From Serratia marcescens (GTDB lineage Bacteria; Pseudomonadota; Gammaproteobacteria; Enterobacterales; Enterobacteriaceae), in assembly GCF_001902635.1 (NCBI RefSeq), contig NZ_MJAO01000008.1, positions 124,001 through 188,000 of the forward strand: a stretch of DNA of 64,000 nt, in the 5' to 3' direction. Positions 18,501 through 27,247 of the stretch are shown piece after piece. A model generated the notes under the pieces. The model saw only the letters and a list, made by a program, of their open reading frames with translations, was not told where the DNA came from and made no database searches. The translations under genes were made by a program, and so were the position numbers. Numbering within the stretch: position 1 is the stretch's first letter; every line of letters begins with the position of its first letter.

Positions 18501-19316
18501 CGCGATCACCGCCACCTGGCGCTGAACAAGGAAGACGAGAAAATTCGCTTCCGCGACATTCAGGCGCAGCCGCGAAAAATCATCTCCAGCCCGACCTGGT
18601 CTGGCTTGGAGGATGAACACGTTTCCTACAACGCCTGCTACACCAACGTGCATGAGCTGATCCCGTGGCGCACCCTCAGCGGCCGTCAGCAGCTGTATCA
18701 GGACCACGAGTGGATGCGCGCCTTCGGTGAAAGCCTGCTGGTCTACCGGCCGCCGATCGACACCCGTGCCGCGCAGCCGCTGCTCAACAGCAAGCCAAAC
18801 GGCAACAAGGAGAAGGCGCTGAACTTCCTGACGCCGCACCAGAAGTGGGGCATTCACTCCACCTACAGCGACAACCTGCTGATGCTGACGCTGTCGCGCG
18901 GCGGCCCGATCGTCTGGCTGAGCGAAGACGATGCCAAAGATCTGGGCATCGCGGACAACGACTGGATCGAGGCCTTCAACGCCAACGGCGCGCTGACGGC
19001 GCGTGCGGTGGTCAGCCAGCGTATCCCGGCCGGCATGACCATGATGTACCACGCGCAGGAGCGCATCGTGAATCTGCCGGGCTCGGAGATCACCCGCCAA
19101 CGTGGCGGCATCCACAACTCGGTGACCCGCGCCTGCCCGAAGCCGACCCACATGATCGGCGGCTATGCGCAGCTGGCCTACGGCTTCAACTACTACGGCA
19201 CCGTCGGCTCCAACCGCGACGAGTTCGTGGTGGTGCGCAAGATGAACCGCATTGATTGGTTGGACGATGAAGGCAACGACTACGCGCAGGGCAGTCAGCA
19301 GGAGAACAGCAAATGA
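15555..19316 (+). CDS. narG: respiratory nitrate reductase alpha subunit (molybdopterin)
   Basis: A 1253-residue cytoplasmic molybdenum subunit, close to E. coli NarG in length (1247). The N-terminal FS0 [4Fe-4S] ligands are H50, C54, C58 (in HGVNCTGSC) and C93 (in RGCPRG). The molybdenum region YDWYCDLPPASP supplies the aspartate ligand. It binds bis-molybdopterin guanine dinucleotide and reduces nitrate to nitrite with electrons from NarH. There is no twin-arginine signal, as expected for the cytoplasm-facing enzyme. Its stop overlaps the narH start (ATGA). FNR-driven transcription is predicted from the box upstream. narK and narXL are not adjacent in this window. Confidence 0.97.
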   Translation: MSKFLDRFRYFKQLAEPFSGDHGQTLNTNRDWEDGYRSRWQHDKVVRSTHGVNCTGSCSWKIYVKNGLVTWETQQTDYPRTRPDLPNHEPRGCPRGASYSWYLYSANRLKYPLMRKRLLKLWREAKAQYSDPVEAWGSIVGDAEKAKSYKVARGRGGFVRSSWQEVNELIAAANVYTAKTFGPDRIIGFSPIPAMSMVSYAAGARYLSLIGGACLSFYDWYCDLPPASPMTWGEQTDVPESADWYNSSYIIAWGSNVPQTRTPDAHFFTEVRYKGTKTVAVTPDYAEVAKLCDHWLNPKQGTDSAMALAMGHVMLKEFHLDREVGYFRDYVRRYTDMPMLVLLEPREGGHYAAGRLLRAADLVDGLGQENNPEWKTVAIDSRSGELVAPQGSIGFRWGEKGKWNLEQREGKAQQDVELQLSLLGGHDDVAEVGFPYFGGADSEHFNSVALDEILLHKLPVKRLRLADGSEALVTSVYDLTLANYGLERGLGDANCAADYDEVKAYSPAWAEQITGVSRHNIIRIAREFAENAEKTHGRSMIIVGAGVNHWYHMDMTYRGLINMLIFCGCVGQSGGGWAHYVGQEKLRPQTGWLPLAFGLDWQRPPRHMNSTSFFYNHSSQWRYETVGTDELLSPLADKSRFGGSLIDFNVRAERMGWLPSAPQLGTNPLRLAEQARAAGQSPIEFTVDSLKNGTLGFAAEQPDNPQNFPRNLFVWRSNLLGSSGKGHEYMLKYLLGTENGIQGKDLGQQGGVKPQEVEWREQGGEGKLDLVVTLDFRMSSTCLYSDVVLPTATWYEKDDMNTSDMHPFIHPLSAAVDPAWDSKSDWEIYKGIAKAFSEVCVGHLGQETDVVTLPIQHDSAAELAQPYGVQDWKKGECDLIPGKTAPHIIAVERDYPATYERFTSLGPLMDKLGNGGKGISWNTQTEVDFLKQLNYVKADGPAAGRPKIESAIDAAEVILSLAPETNGQVAVKAWEALSNVTGRDHRHLALNKEDEKIRFRDIQAQPRKIISSPTWSGLEDEHVSYNACYTNVHELIPWRTLSGRQQLYQDHEWMRAFGESLLVYRPPIDTRAAQPLLNSKPNGNKEKALNFLTPHQKWGIHSTYSDNLLMLTLSRGGPIVWLSEDDAKDLGIADNDWIEAFNANGALTARAVVSQRIPAGMTMMYHAQERIVNLPGSEITRQRGGIHNSVTRACPKPTHMIGGYAQLAYGFNYYGTVGSNRDEFVVVRKMNRIDWLDDEGNDYAQGSQQENSK

Positions 19317-20857
19317 AAATTCGTTCGCAAGTCGGCATGGTGCTGAATCTGGACAAGTGCATCGGTTGCCACACCTGTTCGGTCACCTGCAAAAACGTCT
19401 GGACCAGCCGTGAAGGCATGGAATACGCCTGGTTCAATAACGTGGAAAGCAAGCCCGGCGTCGGTTATCCGCACGCCTGGGAAGATCAGGAAAAATGGAA
19501 GGGCGGCTGGATCCGCAAAATCAACGGCAAGCTGGAGCCGCGTATGGGCAACCGCGTCGGCGTGCTGTCGAAAATCTTCGCCAACCCGGACGTGCCGGCG
19601 TTGGACGACTATTACGAGCCGTTCGATTACGACTACCAGCATCTGCACACCGCCAAACAGGGCAAGCACCAGCCGGTGGCCCGCCCGCGCTCGCTGATCA
19701 CCGGCCAGCGCATGAACAAGATCGAAAGCGGCCCGAACTGGGAAGAGATCCTCGGCGGGGAATTCGAGAAACGCTCGCAGGACAAGAACTTCGACAATCT
19801 GCAGAAGGCGATATACGGCCAGTTCGAAAACACCTTCATGATGTACCTGCCGCGCCTGTGCGAGCACTGCCTCAACCCGGCCTGCGTCGCCACCTGCCCG
19901 AGCGGGGCGATCTACAAGCGCGGCGAAGACGGCATCGTGCTGATCGACCAGGACAAGTGCCGCGGCTGGCGCATGTGCCTGACCGGCTGCCCGTACAAGA
20001 AAATCTACTTCAACTGGAAGAGCGGCAAGTCCGAGAAGTGCATCTTCTGCTACCCGCGCATCGAAGCCGGGCAGCCGACGGTATGTTCGGAGACCTGCGT
20101 CGGCCGTATCCGCTACCTCGGCGTGCTGCTGTATGACGCCGATCGCATCGAGCAGGCGGCGGCGGTGGAGAACGACAAGGATCTGTATCAGAGCCAGCTC
20201 GATATCTTCCTCGATCCGCATGACCCGGCGGTGATTGCGCAGGCGCTGGCGGACGGCGTGCCGCAGGGCGTGATTGAAGCCGCTCAGCAATCGCCGGTAT
20301 ACAAAATGGCGATGGACTGGAAGCTGGCGCTGCCGCTGCACCCGGAATACCGCACGCTGCCGATGGTGTGGTACGTGCCGCCGTTGTCGCCGATTCAGTC
20401 CGCCGCCGACGCCGGCGAGCTGGCGCACAGCGGCGTGCTGCCGGACGTCGAGAGCCTGCGCATTCCGGTGCAGTATCTGGCGAACCTGCTGACCGCCGGC
20501 GATACCGAACCGGTGCTGCTGGCGCTGAAGCGCATGTTGGCGATGCGCCACTACAAGCGGGCGGAAACCGTCGACGGCGTGGTGGACACCAGCGCGCTGG
20601 AACAGGTCGGGTTGAGCGAAGCGCAGGCGCAGGAGATGTATCGCTACCTGGCGATTGCCAACTATGAAGATCGTTTCGTGGTGCCGTCGAGCCACCGCGA
20701 ACTGGCGCGCGAAGCCTTCCCGGAAAGCAAAGGGTGCGGCTTCAGCTTCGGCGACGGCTGCCACGGCAGCGACGGCAAGTTCAACTTGTTCAACAGCCGC
20801 CGCATCGACGCCATCGACGTGACCGCGAAAACCGCGCGGCCGGAGGACGCCTCATGA
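19313..20857 (+). CDS. narH: respiratory nitrate reductase beta subunit (iron-sulfur)
   Basis: A 514-residue electron-transfer subunit. Its four cysteine clusters are visible: CIGCHTCSVTCKNVW near residue 16, CEHCLNPACVATCP near residue 184, CRGWRMCLTGCP (the Trp-containing 3Fe-4S site) near 217, and CIFCYPR plus CSETC near 244-265. Together these hold three [4Fe-4S] and one [3Fe-4S] centre, passing electrons from NarI haems to NarG. The start codon overlaps the narG stop and the gene end overlaps narJ (ATGA), so synthesis is stoichiometrically coupled. Length equals the E. coli protein to within two residues. Confidence 0.97.
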   Translation: MKIRSQVGMVLNLDKCIGCHTCSVTCKNVWTSREGMEYAWFNNVESKPGVGYPHAWEDQEKWKGGWIRKINGKLEPRMGNRVGVLSKIFANPDVPALDDYYEPFDYDYQHLHTAKQGKHQPVARPRSLITGQRMNKIESGPNWEEILGGEFEKRSQDKNFDNLQKAIYGQFENTFMMYLPRLCEHCLNPACVATCPSGAIYKRGEDGIVLIDQDKCRGWRMCLTGCPYKKIYFNWKSGKSEKCIFCYPRIEAGQPTVCSETCVGRIRYLGVLLYDADRIEQAAAVENDKDLYQSQLDIFLDPHDPAVIAQALADGVPQGVIEAAQQSPVYKMAMDWKLALPLHPEYRTLPMVWYVPPLSPIQSAADAGELAHSGVLPDVESLRIPVQYLANLLTAGDTEPVLLALKRMLAMRHYKRAETVDGVVDTSALEQVGLSEAQAQEMYRYLAIANYEDRFVVPSSHRELAREAFPESKGCGFSFGDGCHGSDGKFNLFNSRRIDAIDVTAKTARPEDAS

Positions 20858-21576
20858 TCAGCCTGAAAGTGATCGCCCGCCTGCTGGATTACCCGGAGCA
20901 GGCGCTGTTTGACCATCAGCAGGCGCTGATCGAGGCGCTGGAACCGGCCAGCGAGCTGGATCTGCACCACAGCGCGCAGCTGATTCTGTTTATCCGCCGC
21001 CTGTGCGCCCGCCCGCTGCTGGATGCACAGGCCGACTATTGCGAGCTGTTCGATCGCGGCCGCGCCACCTCGCTGCTGCTGTTTGAACACGTGCACGGCG
21101 AGTCGCGCGATCGCGGTCAGGCGATGGTCGACCTGATGGCGCAGTACCGCGCCGCCGGGCTGGAGATAGACAGCCGCGAGCTGCCGGATTTCCTGCCGCT
21201 GTATCTGGAGTATCTGGCCAGCCGCAGCGCGGCGCAGGCGCGCGAAGGGCTACAGGACATCGCGCCGATCCTGGCGCTGCTGGGCGCGCGCTTGCAACAG
21301 CGTGAAAGCCCGTACGCGGTGCTGTTCGATCTGCTGCTATTGCTGTCCGGCGGCGAGGTGCAGGCGCAGGCGCTGGAGACCCAGGTGGCGCAAGAGGCGC
21401 GCGACGATACGCCGCAGGCGCTGGATGCGGTGTGGGAAGAGGAGCAGGTCAAGTTTCTCGGCGAACAGGGCTGCGCCTCCGCCCAGCAGACGGCGCACCA
21501 GCGGCGCTTCGCCGGCGCGGTGGCGCCACAGTATCTGGATCTGACGGATGCGTTAACCGGAACCAAAGGACGCTAA
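20854..21576 (+). CDS. narJ: nitrate reductase molybdenum-cofactor assembly chaperone
   Basis: A 240-residue, mostly helical acidic protein of the TorD/NarJ chaperone family. Conserved features are the opening [35 protein letters not shown] and the [11 protein letters not shown] motif. NarJ binds the NarG N-terminus, helps insert the Mo cofactor and FS0, and times docking of NarGH onto NarI; it is not part of the final enzyme. ATG 20854 overlaps the narH stop and is preferred to a longer in-frame start inside narH. Confidence 0.96.
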   Translation: MISLKVIARLLDYPEQALFDHQQALIEALEPASELDLHHSAQLILFIRRLCARPLLDAQADYCELFDRGRATSLLLFEHVHGESRDRGQAMVDLMAQYRAAGLEIDSRELPDFLPLYLEYLASRSAAQAREGLQDIAPILALLGARLQQRESPYAVLFDLLLLLSGGEVQAQALETQVAQEARDDTPQALDAVWEEEQVKFLGEQGCASAQQTAHQRRFAGAVAPQYLDLTDALTGTKGR

Positions 21577-21578
21577 TC

Positions 21579-22256
21579 ATGCAATTTCTGAATCAGTTCT
21601 TCTTCGATATCTACCCTTATCTGGCCGGCGCGGTGTTCCTGATCGGCAGTTGGCTGCGCTATGACTATGGGCAGTACAGCTGGCGCGCCGGCTCCAGCCA
21701 GATGCTGGATAAAAAGGGCATGCGGCTGGCGTCCAACCTGTTCCACATCGGCATTATCGGCATCTTCGTCGGCCACTTCCTCGGCATGCTGACGCCGCAC
21801 TGGATGTATGAGGCCTTCCTGCCGATCGACGTGAAGCAGAAGCTGGCGATGATCGCCGGCGGTGCCTGCGGCCTGATGACGCTGATCGGCGGCGCGCTGT
21901 TGCTGAAGCGCCGGTTGACCAACCCGCGGGTGCGTGCCACCAGCAGCTTCGCCGACATCATGATCCTGACACTGCTGGTGGTGCAGGTGTGCCTCGGCCT
22001 GCTGACCATTCCGTTCTCCGCCCAGCATATGGACGGCAGCGAAATGATGAAGCTGGTGGCCTGGGCGCAGGCGGTGGTGACCTTCCACGCCGGCGCTTCT
22101 GCGCACCTGGAAGGGGTGGCGTTTATCTTCAAACTGCACATGGTGCTGGGCATGACGCTGTTCGTGCTGTTCCCGTTCTGCCGCCTGGTGCATATCTGGA
22201 GTGCGCCGGTGGAGTATCTGACCCGCCGTTATCAGCTGGTGCGCAACCGCCGCTGA
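21579..22256 (+). CDS. narI: respiratory nitrate reductase gamma subunit (cytochrome b)
   Basis: A 225-residue inner-membrane cytochrome b with five hydrophobic segments, same length as E. coli NarI. Haem-ligand histidines lie in the second and fifth membrane segments, for example in [17 protein letters not shown] and [12 protein letters not shown] with VHIWSAP after it. It oxidises quinol at the periplasmic side and passes electrons to NarH, generating proton-motive force. The start is 2 bp after the narJ stop. It ends the operon, followed by a strong GC-rich hairpin. Confidence 0.97.
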   Translation: MQFLNQFFFDIYPYLAGAVFLIGSWLRYDYGQYSWRAGSSQMLDKKGMRLASNLFHIGIIGIFVGHFLGMLTPHWMYEAFLPIDVKQKLAMIAGGACGLMTLIGGALLLKRRLTNPRVRATSSFADIMILTLLVVQVCLGLLTIPFSAQHMDGSEMMKLVAWAQAVVTFHAGASAHLEGVAFIFKLHMVLGMTLFVLFPFCRLVHIWSAPVEYLTRRYQLVRNRR

Positions 22257-22265
22257 GCCTGACCC

Positions 22266-22292
22266 CGCCGCCGCTGGAAGCCAGCGGCGGCG
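22266..22292 (+). terminator. strong hairpin after narGHJI
   Basis: A perfect 12-bp stem, CGCCGCCGCTGG with loop AAG and CCAGCGGCGGCG, starts 10 bp after the narI stop. There is no T-run behind it, so it may act with Rho or stabilise the 3' end. It separates nar from the lipid gene cluster. Confidence 0.6.
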
Positions 22293-22530
22293 CAATTCCG
22301 ATAATTTACCCGCCGCCTGCCTATTCTCACCGCCTTGCCGTAAACTGAATATCTCAGTAATGTTACGCTTATGCTTCCGCCGACGGACGTCGGCTCGTGG
22401 TAACCGATAACAAAAGATACCGCCTTGATACCAGGCATTTTGGGATATAAAAACCGGGGATGATCCGCTGCGGCCATAGCGCCGTGCGGGGGAATCGCTT
22501 TATGGATAGTCAGGTTAATCAATAACAATA

Positions 22531-23538
22531 ATGACCACACAATTTCGCTCACCGGCGTTGCTGCCTCTGAAAGTCATCGCCACCGGGGCCGCTTTGCCGC
22601 CAAACTGCGTGGCTTCCACCACGCTCGATGCTCGCCTGGGGAAACCGGCTGGCTACGTTGAAAAACGCTCGGGCATCGTTTACCGCTTTCACGCCGCCGA
22701 CGACGCCAGCCAGGCCGAGCTCGCCGCCGCTGCGCTGCAAGATGCGCTGACCCGCAACGCGATCCCCGCTTCGTCGATCGACCTGCTGATCTCCGCCTCG
22801 GCGATAGCGGTGCAGGCGTTGCCGTGCAGCGCCGCGCACATTCTCAAGGTGGCCGGGCTGGCGCCGGGCACGCCGGGCTTCGACATCAACAGCAGCTGCG
22901 TCAGCTTTATCTCTGCGCTGCAGGTGGCGGCGGGGTTGCTGAACGTCGGAAGCTATCGGCGTATCGCCATCGTTTCGGCGGATCTCGCTTCGCGCGGCAT
23001 CGACTGGCAGCACGAAGAGTCGTCGCTGATCTTCGGTGACGGCGCCGCCTGCGCCATCGTGGAGCGCGGCGACGGCACCAGCGGCATCCTCGCCAGCCTG
23101 GTGGAAACCTACCCCGCCGGCAGCGAACTGTGCGAGATCCGCGCCGGCGGTACGCGTCGCAACCCGCGCGCCGGCATGTGCGAGCAAGATTTCCTGTTTC
23201 ATATGCAGGGCAAGCCGCTGTTCCGGCAGGCGTCGGCGCTGATCGAGGACTACCTCGACCGGCTGCTGAGCGCCAGCGGCTTGACCCTGGCGCAGATCGC
23301 CACCGTGGTGCCGCACCAGGCCAGCCATTTGTCGCTTGAGCATATGCGCAAGCGGCTGCACGTCTCCAGCGAGGCGCTGGTGGATATCTATCGCCATCAC
23401 GGCAATCAGGTGGCGGCGTCGATCCCGACCGCGCTACATGCCGCCGTGACCACCGGGCGCTTCAACCCCGGTCGGCCGACGATGCTGATCGGCACCGCCG
23501 CCGGGCTGACGCTGGCCGGCATGGTGCTGCTGCCATGA
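22531..23538 (+). CDS. KAS III-like beta-ketoacyl synthase (thiolase superfamily)
   Basis: A 335-residue thiolase-superfamily condensing enzyme related to FabH and OleA. The catalytic triad is complete: Cys123 in INSSCVSF, His262 in VPHQASH and Asn292 in HHGNQVAAS, with LIFGDGAAC near 167. Such enzymes condense an acyl-CoA or acyl-ACP with malonyl-ACP or with a second acyl chain. It is the first of eight overlapping genes with redox, adenylating and desaturating partners, so it probably makes the carbon skeleton of a special lipid rather than housekeeping fatty acids. No good Shine-Dalgarno precedes ATG 22531, and an upstream in-frame stop prevents extension. A weak promoter may be TTGATA (22425) with TATAAA (22446), spacer only 15 bp. 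Confidence 0.85.
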   Translation: MTTQFRSPALLPLKVIATGAALPPNCVASTTLDARLGKPAGYVEKRSGIVYRFHAADDASQAELAAAALQDALTRNAIPASSIDLLISASAIAVQALPCSAAHILKVAGLAPGTPGFDINSSCVSFISALQVAAGLLNVGSYRRIAIVSADLASRGIDWQHEESSLIFGDGAACAIVERGDGTSGILASLVETYPAGSELCEIRAGGTRRNPRAGMCEQDFLFHMQGKPLFRQASALIEDYLDRLLSASGLTLAQIATVVPHQASHLSLEHMRKRLHVSSEALVDIYRHHGNQVAASIPTALHAAVTTGRFNPGRPTMLIGTAAGLTLAGMVLLP

Positions 23539-24551
23539 GGGTGCTGGTCACCGGGGCGACCAGCGGGCTGGGGCGCAACGCGGCGCAGTGGTTGCTGGAG
23601 GCCGGGCATCAGGTGCGCGCCACCGGCCGCGATGAGCGTGCCGGCGACGCGTTGCGCCAGCTGGGCGCCGAGTTTTACGCGCTCGATCTGGCGCAGGCCA
23701 CGCCGCAGCAATGTCGGCAGTTGGTGGCCGACTGCGAGTGGGTATGGCACTGTGCGGCCAAGTCTTCTCCCTGGGGCGGCAAGGCGGAGTTTCACCGCAT
23801 CAACGCCGCGGCGACGGAGAGGCTGGCGGAGGCGGCGGGGCGCTGTGGCGTGCGGCGCTTCGTGCATATCTCCACGCCCGCGATCTACTTCGATTTTCAG
23901 CCGCATTACGATCTGGACGAAGGCTACCGCGCCCGGCGCTTCGCCAATCACTATGCCGCCAGCAAGCACGCCGCCGAGCAGCGGTTGTTGGCGCAGGCGA
24001 AGATCTACCCGCAAACCACCTACATTATTCTGCGGCCGCGCGGCCTGTTTGGCCCGCACGATCGGGTGATCGTGCCGCGGCTGTTGCAGCAGCTCGAACG
24101 CGATCGCGGCGTGCTGCGGTTGCCCGGTGGCGGGCAGGCGTTGCTGGATCTGACCTTTGCCCCCAATGTGGTGCACGCGATGGATCTGGCAAGCCGGCAA
24201 CGCGGGTTGCCGTCCGGCGCCGTTTACAACATCACCAATCACCAACCGCAGCGGCTGGCGGAAATGCTGGATGCGTTGCTGCGTCAGGAATTGGGGCTGC
24301 ATTATCGGCTGCAGGCCGTGCCTTATCCGCTTCTGCACGCGCTGGCCGGCGGTATGGAGCTGTGGGCGACGCTGAGCGGCAAAGAACCGCTGCTGACGCG
24401 TTACAGCGTGGCGGCGGTGCATTTCGACATGACCCTGAGCCAGACCCGCGCGATCGAAGAGCTGGGCTATCGGCCGCGTTACTCGATGGAAGAAGGGATT
24501 CGCCTGACCGGCGAGTGGCTGCGGCGGCAAGGGGGCGTACAACATGGCTAA
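23535..24551 (+). CDS. NAD(P)-dependent SDR, 3-beta-HSD/OleD-like reductase
   Basis: A 338-residue extended SDR. The Rossmann motif TGATSGLG is at residues 6-13, the strand-4 motif is VWHCAAKSSPWGG, and the catalytic pair is Tyr140/Lys144 in HYAASK. The SSPWG segment and the LRPRGLFGPHD loop are typical of the 3-beta-hydroxysteroid dehydrogenase/OleD branch, whose OleD members reduce the beta-keto acid formed by OleA. The order condensing enzyme then reductase therefore fits a beta-keto to beta-hydroxy step. It shares ATGA with the upstream gene and overlaps the next by 8 bp. Confidence 0.8.
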   Translation: MRVLVTGATSGLGRNAAQWLLEAGHQVRATGRDERAGDALRQLGAEFYALDLAQATPQQCRQLVADCEWVWHCAAKSSPWGGKAEFHRINAAATERLAEAAGRCGVRRFVHISTPAIYFDFQPHYDLDEGYRARRFANHYAASKHAAEQRLLAQAKIYPQTTYIILRPRGLFGPHDRVIVPRLLQQLERDRGVLRLPGGGQALLDLTFAPNVVHAMDLASRQRGLPSGAVYNITNHQPQRLAEMLDALLRQELGLHYRLQAVPYPLLHALAGGMELWATLSGKEPLLTRYSVAAVHFDMTLSQTRAIEELGYRPRYSMEEGIRLTGEWLRRQGGVQHG

Positions 24552-25350
24552 AGTCACCGTTTTTGAAGTGGGCTATTGCACGCATATCGGCTGCATGGCG
24601 CTGCGCGGCGCCGGGTTCCGGGTGTGTAAATTCCCGGCGCGCGCCTATCTGCTGGAGGTGGGGGAGCGCCGCTGGCTGTGGGATACCGGCTACGCGCATT
24701 ATTTTCAGCAACAGACGCAGTCGGGGGTGTTCAGCCTTTACCGCCGCATGACGCCGGTCTATTTCGATCCCGCCGAGTCGCTGGCGTACCAGCTACGTGC
24801 CGCCGGTTACGCCGAAGGCGACATCCAGGCGCTGATCGTTTCGCATTTTCACGCGGATCACATCGCCGGGCTGCGTGATTTCAGCCAACTCGACTTTATT
24901 TGCTCCGGCGAGGGCTGGCAGCAAACCCGTGGGCTGCGCGGTTTTGCGGCGCTCAAGCGCGCCTTTATTCCCGGCCTGATCCCAGAAGATTTCGAGAGCC
25001 GCCTGCAGTTTATGGAGGCTTTCCCTGCGGTGGCGTTGCCCGCGCTGCTGGCGCCGTTCGAACAGGGTTACGCGCTGCCGGGCAGCGAAGGGCAGATCGT
25101 GCTGGTACCGCTGCCGGGGCACGCGGCCGGCCATATCGGCGCCTTTATTCTCACCGATGCCGGTTGGACGCTGTTGGCCAGCGACGCCGCCTGGTCGCCG
25201 CAGAGCTACCAGACGCTGCGCGGGCCTTCGCGCCTGGCCCATCTGGTGATGGACGACGCGTCGGCGTACACCCGCACGCTGGAGCGGCTCAACCAACTGT
25301 GGGCGGGCGGCCAGGTTAACATCCTGCTGTGCCACGAGGGGGACCTGTGA
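24544..25350 (+). CDS. metallo-beta-lactamase-fold hydrolase
   Basis: A 268-residue MBL-fold enzyme. The zinc motif HFHADH is at residues 101-106, with a later metal histidine in LPGHAAGHIG and an aspartate in LLASDAAW. N-terminal Cys-rich residues (YCTHIGCM) are unusual for the family. Relatives include AHL lactonases and thioesterase-like hydrolases that act on acyl-thioesters or lactones, either of which would suit this cluster: product release, editing, or opening of a lactone. It overlaps both neighbours, so it is part of the same translation unit. Substrate is not readable from sequence. Confidence 0.78.
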   Translation: MAKVTVFEVGYCTHIGCMALRGAGFRVCKFPARAYLLEVGERRWLWDTGYAHYFQQQTQSGVFSLYRRMTPVYFDPAESLAYQLRAAGYAEGDIQALIVSHFHADHIAGLRDFSQLDFICSGEGWQQTRGLRGFAALKRAFIPGLIPEDFESRLQFMEAFPAVALPALLAPFEQGYALPGSEGQIVLVPLPGHAAGHIGAFILTDAGWTLLASDAAWSPQSYQTLRGPSRLAHLVMDDASAYTRTLERLNQLWAGGQVNILLCHEGDL

Positions 25351-26633
25351 TCCCCTTCATGACCCTTTGGCACTATTTCCGCGCTCGGCGCCTGCGCTTT
25401 GGCGATCGTGCGGCGCTGGAGGCGCATCAGGCCCGGCAGCTTGCGGGCTTTGCCCGCCGGGTGTTGAGCAAGAGTCCCTATTTTCACCGCTTCAGCCGCC
25501 TGCCGTTCACCGAATGGCCGCAGATGGACAAGGCGCTGATGATGGCGCAGTTCGACCGGATGAATACCGCCGGGCTGCGCCGCGATGAGGTGCTGGCCTG
25601 CGCGCAGCGCAGCGAAGCGGATCGTGATTTCACGCCGAAGATCGGCCGCTACAGCGTCGGGTTGTCGTCCGGCACTTCCGGGCAGCGCGGCGTATTTGTC
25701 GTCAGCCCGCGCGAGCAGCAGGTGTGGGCCGGCGGCATGTTGGCAAAAATGCTGCCGGACGGGTTGTCGGCCGGCGAACGCGTCGCGCTGTTTCTGCGGG
25801 CGGACAATAATCTCTATCACAGCGTGAACAACCGTTGGCTGAGCCTGGCGTTTTACGATCTGCTCGCACCGTTCAGCGGGCATCTGCCCGCACTGGAACG
25901 CCAGGCGCCCAGCATCATCGTGGCACCGGCGCAGGTGCTGCGCGCTTTAGCGCTGGCGGTGCTGGCCGGGCAGGTAACGCTGCCGGTCAAAAAAGTGATC
26001 TCGGTGGCCGAGGTATTGGAAGCGCAGGATCGCCGCCTGCTGATGCAGGTGTTTCCTGCGGTCGGTGAAGTGTATCAGGCCACCGAAGGCTTCCTCGCCG
26101 CCACCTGCACGCACGGCACGTTACATCTCAACGAAGAGTTTCTGCATATTGAGCCGCAGTGGATCGACGAACAGCGTTTTACGCCGCTGATCACCGATTT
26201 TACCCGCCGCACTCAGCCGATCGTGCGCTATCGGTTGGACGATGTGCTGGTGCTGCGCAAGGAGCCGTGCCCGTGCGGGCAACCGACGCGGGCGATCGCC
26301 CGCATCGAAGGGCGGCGCGACGATCAGCTGATGCTGCCCGATGCGCAGCGGCAACCGCAGGCGGTGTTCGCCGATGCCTGCAGCCGGACGATCGCCAATG
26401 CGCTGCCGCTCACCAGCGATTACCGCCTGATCCAGCACGGCGAGCAGCGGCTGGCGCTGATCGCCGATTGCAGCCAGGCGGAATTGGCGCATTGCCAGGC
26501 GCAGCTGATCGCGCTGTTCGCTCGCCAGGGTATCGCCACCGATCGGCTCGAATGGCAGTTGACGGCGCAAGCGGTGCTGCCGCAGTTCGATCGCAAGCGG
26601 CGGCGCATTGTGCGCCGGGCGGAGGACGCATGA
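25347..26633 (+). CDS. PaaK/F390-synthetase-type adenylate-forming enzyme
   Basis: A 428-residue member of the phenylacetate-CoA ligase / coenzyme F390 synthetase branch of the ANL superfamily. The phosphate-binding loop is SSGTSGQRG at about residues 107-115, and a CxCG site (PCPCGQPTR) near 309 matches the family's C-terminal cysteine motif. VYQATEGF is the acceptor-pocket strand. It would activate a carboxylic acid as acyl-AMP. GTG 25347 is chosen because it overlaps the previous TGA (GTGA) and has GAGGGGG 4 bp upstream; ATG 25359 is the alternative. In olefin pathways the equivalent step is OleC, which is a longer protein, so similarity of role is inference. Confidence 0.8.
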   Translation: MIPFMTLWHYFRARRLRFGDRAALEAHQARQLAGFARRVLSKSPYFHRFSRLPFTEWPQMDKALMMAQFDRMNTAGLRRDEVLACAQRSEADRDFTPKIGRYSVGLSSGTSGQRGVFVVSPREQQVWAGGMLAKMLPDGLSAGERVALFLRADNNLYHSVNNRWLSLAFYDLLAPFSGHLPALERQAPSIIVAPAQVLRALALAVLAGQVTLPVKKVISVAEVLEAQDRRLLMQVFPAVGEVYQATEGFLAATCTHGTLHLNEEFLHIEPQWIDEQRFTPLITDFTRRTQPIVRYRLDDVLVLRKEPCPCGQPTRAIARIEGRRDDQLMLPDAQRQPQAVFADACSRTIANALPLTSDYRLIQHGEQRLALIADCSQAELAHCQAQLIALFARQGIATDRLEWQLTAQAVLPQFDRKRRRIVRRAEDA

Positions 26634-27247
26634 AAAACGCACTGTTCAGGCTAGGGCACATGTTGCTCGGCTGGGGGACGGTCGGGGTGGTGTATAGCGT
26701 GACCGATCGCTTACAGGGGGCGGGAACCCTGTTGCCGCCGTTGGCGATCGATCGGTGGATCCCGTTCAGCCCGACGGCCATCTGGCTCTATCTGTCTTTT
26801 TTCCTTATCGTCCCGGCGGGCTATTTGCTGGCACCGCGACAGCGGATCAAATGGTTGACGTTGGCGATGCAGCTGACCGCGCTGGGCGCTGGGGCCGTTT
26901 ACCTGCTGTGGCCGACCACCATGGCCTATCCGCAGAACAATGGCGTCGGGCTCAGCGCGCAGCTGCTGGCGGCGTTAACGCAGGTGGATTCGCCGCAAAA
27001 CTGCCTGCCTTCGTTGCATATGGCGCTGACGGTGCTGGCGGTGTGGGCGCTGAGCGACGGGCAGCGCAAAGTCCGGACGGCGTTGTGGATGCTGTGGGGC
27101 GTGGCGATCGCCTTCTCCATTCTGCAACTGCGTCGCCATTTGTTTATCGATTTGGCCGGGGGGGCGCTGCTGGCGTTGTTCGCCGGCTGGTTGGCCCTGC
27201 ACGTGACGGCCCTGCGCCGCAACGTTGTTAAAGGAGAGATAGGATGA
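26630..27247 (+). CDS. PAP2-superfamily membrane phosphatase / phosphotransferase
   Basis: A 205-residue membrane protein with about six hydrophobic segments. The PAP2 motifs are present in the reduced form seen in Aur1-like inositol-phosphotransferases: CLPSLHMALTV (motif 2) and RRHLFIDLAGG (motif 3, H-x3-D). The family removes or transfers phosphate on lipid phosphates such as phosphatidate, sphingoid phosphates and undecaprenyl pyrophosphate. In this cluster it suggests a phosphorylated lipid intermediate or head-group exchange at the membrane. ATG 26630 shares four bases with the preceding stop and its end shares four with the next start. Confidence 0.8.
   Translation: MKNALFRLGHMLLGWGTVGVVYSVTDRLQGAGTLLPPLAIDRWIPFSPTAIWLYLSFFLIVPAGYLLAPRQRIKWLTLAMQLTALGAGAVYLLWPTTMAYPQNNGVGLSAQLLAALTQVDSPQNCLPSLHMALTVLAVWALSDGQRKVRTALWMLWGVAIAFSILQLRRHLFIDLAGGALLALFAGWLALHVTALRRNVVKGEIG

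Noticed and set aside
15567-19151. 1194-residue minus-strand open frame opposite narG
   Set aside because: Shadow of narG; rich in His, Gln, Arg with no family motif and no start region.
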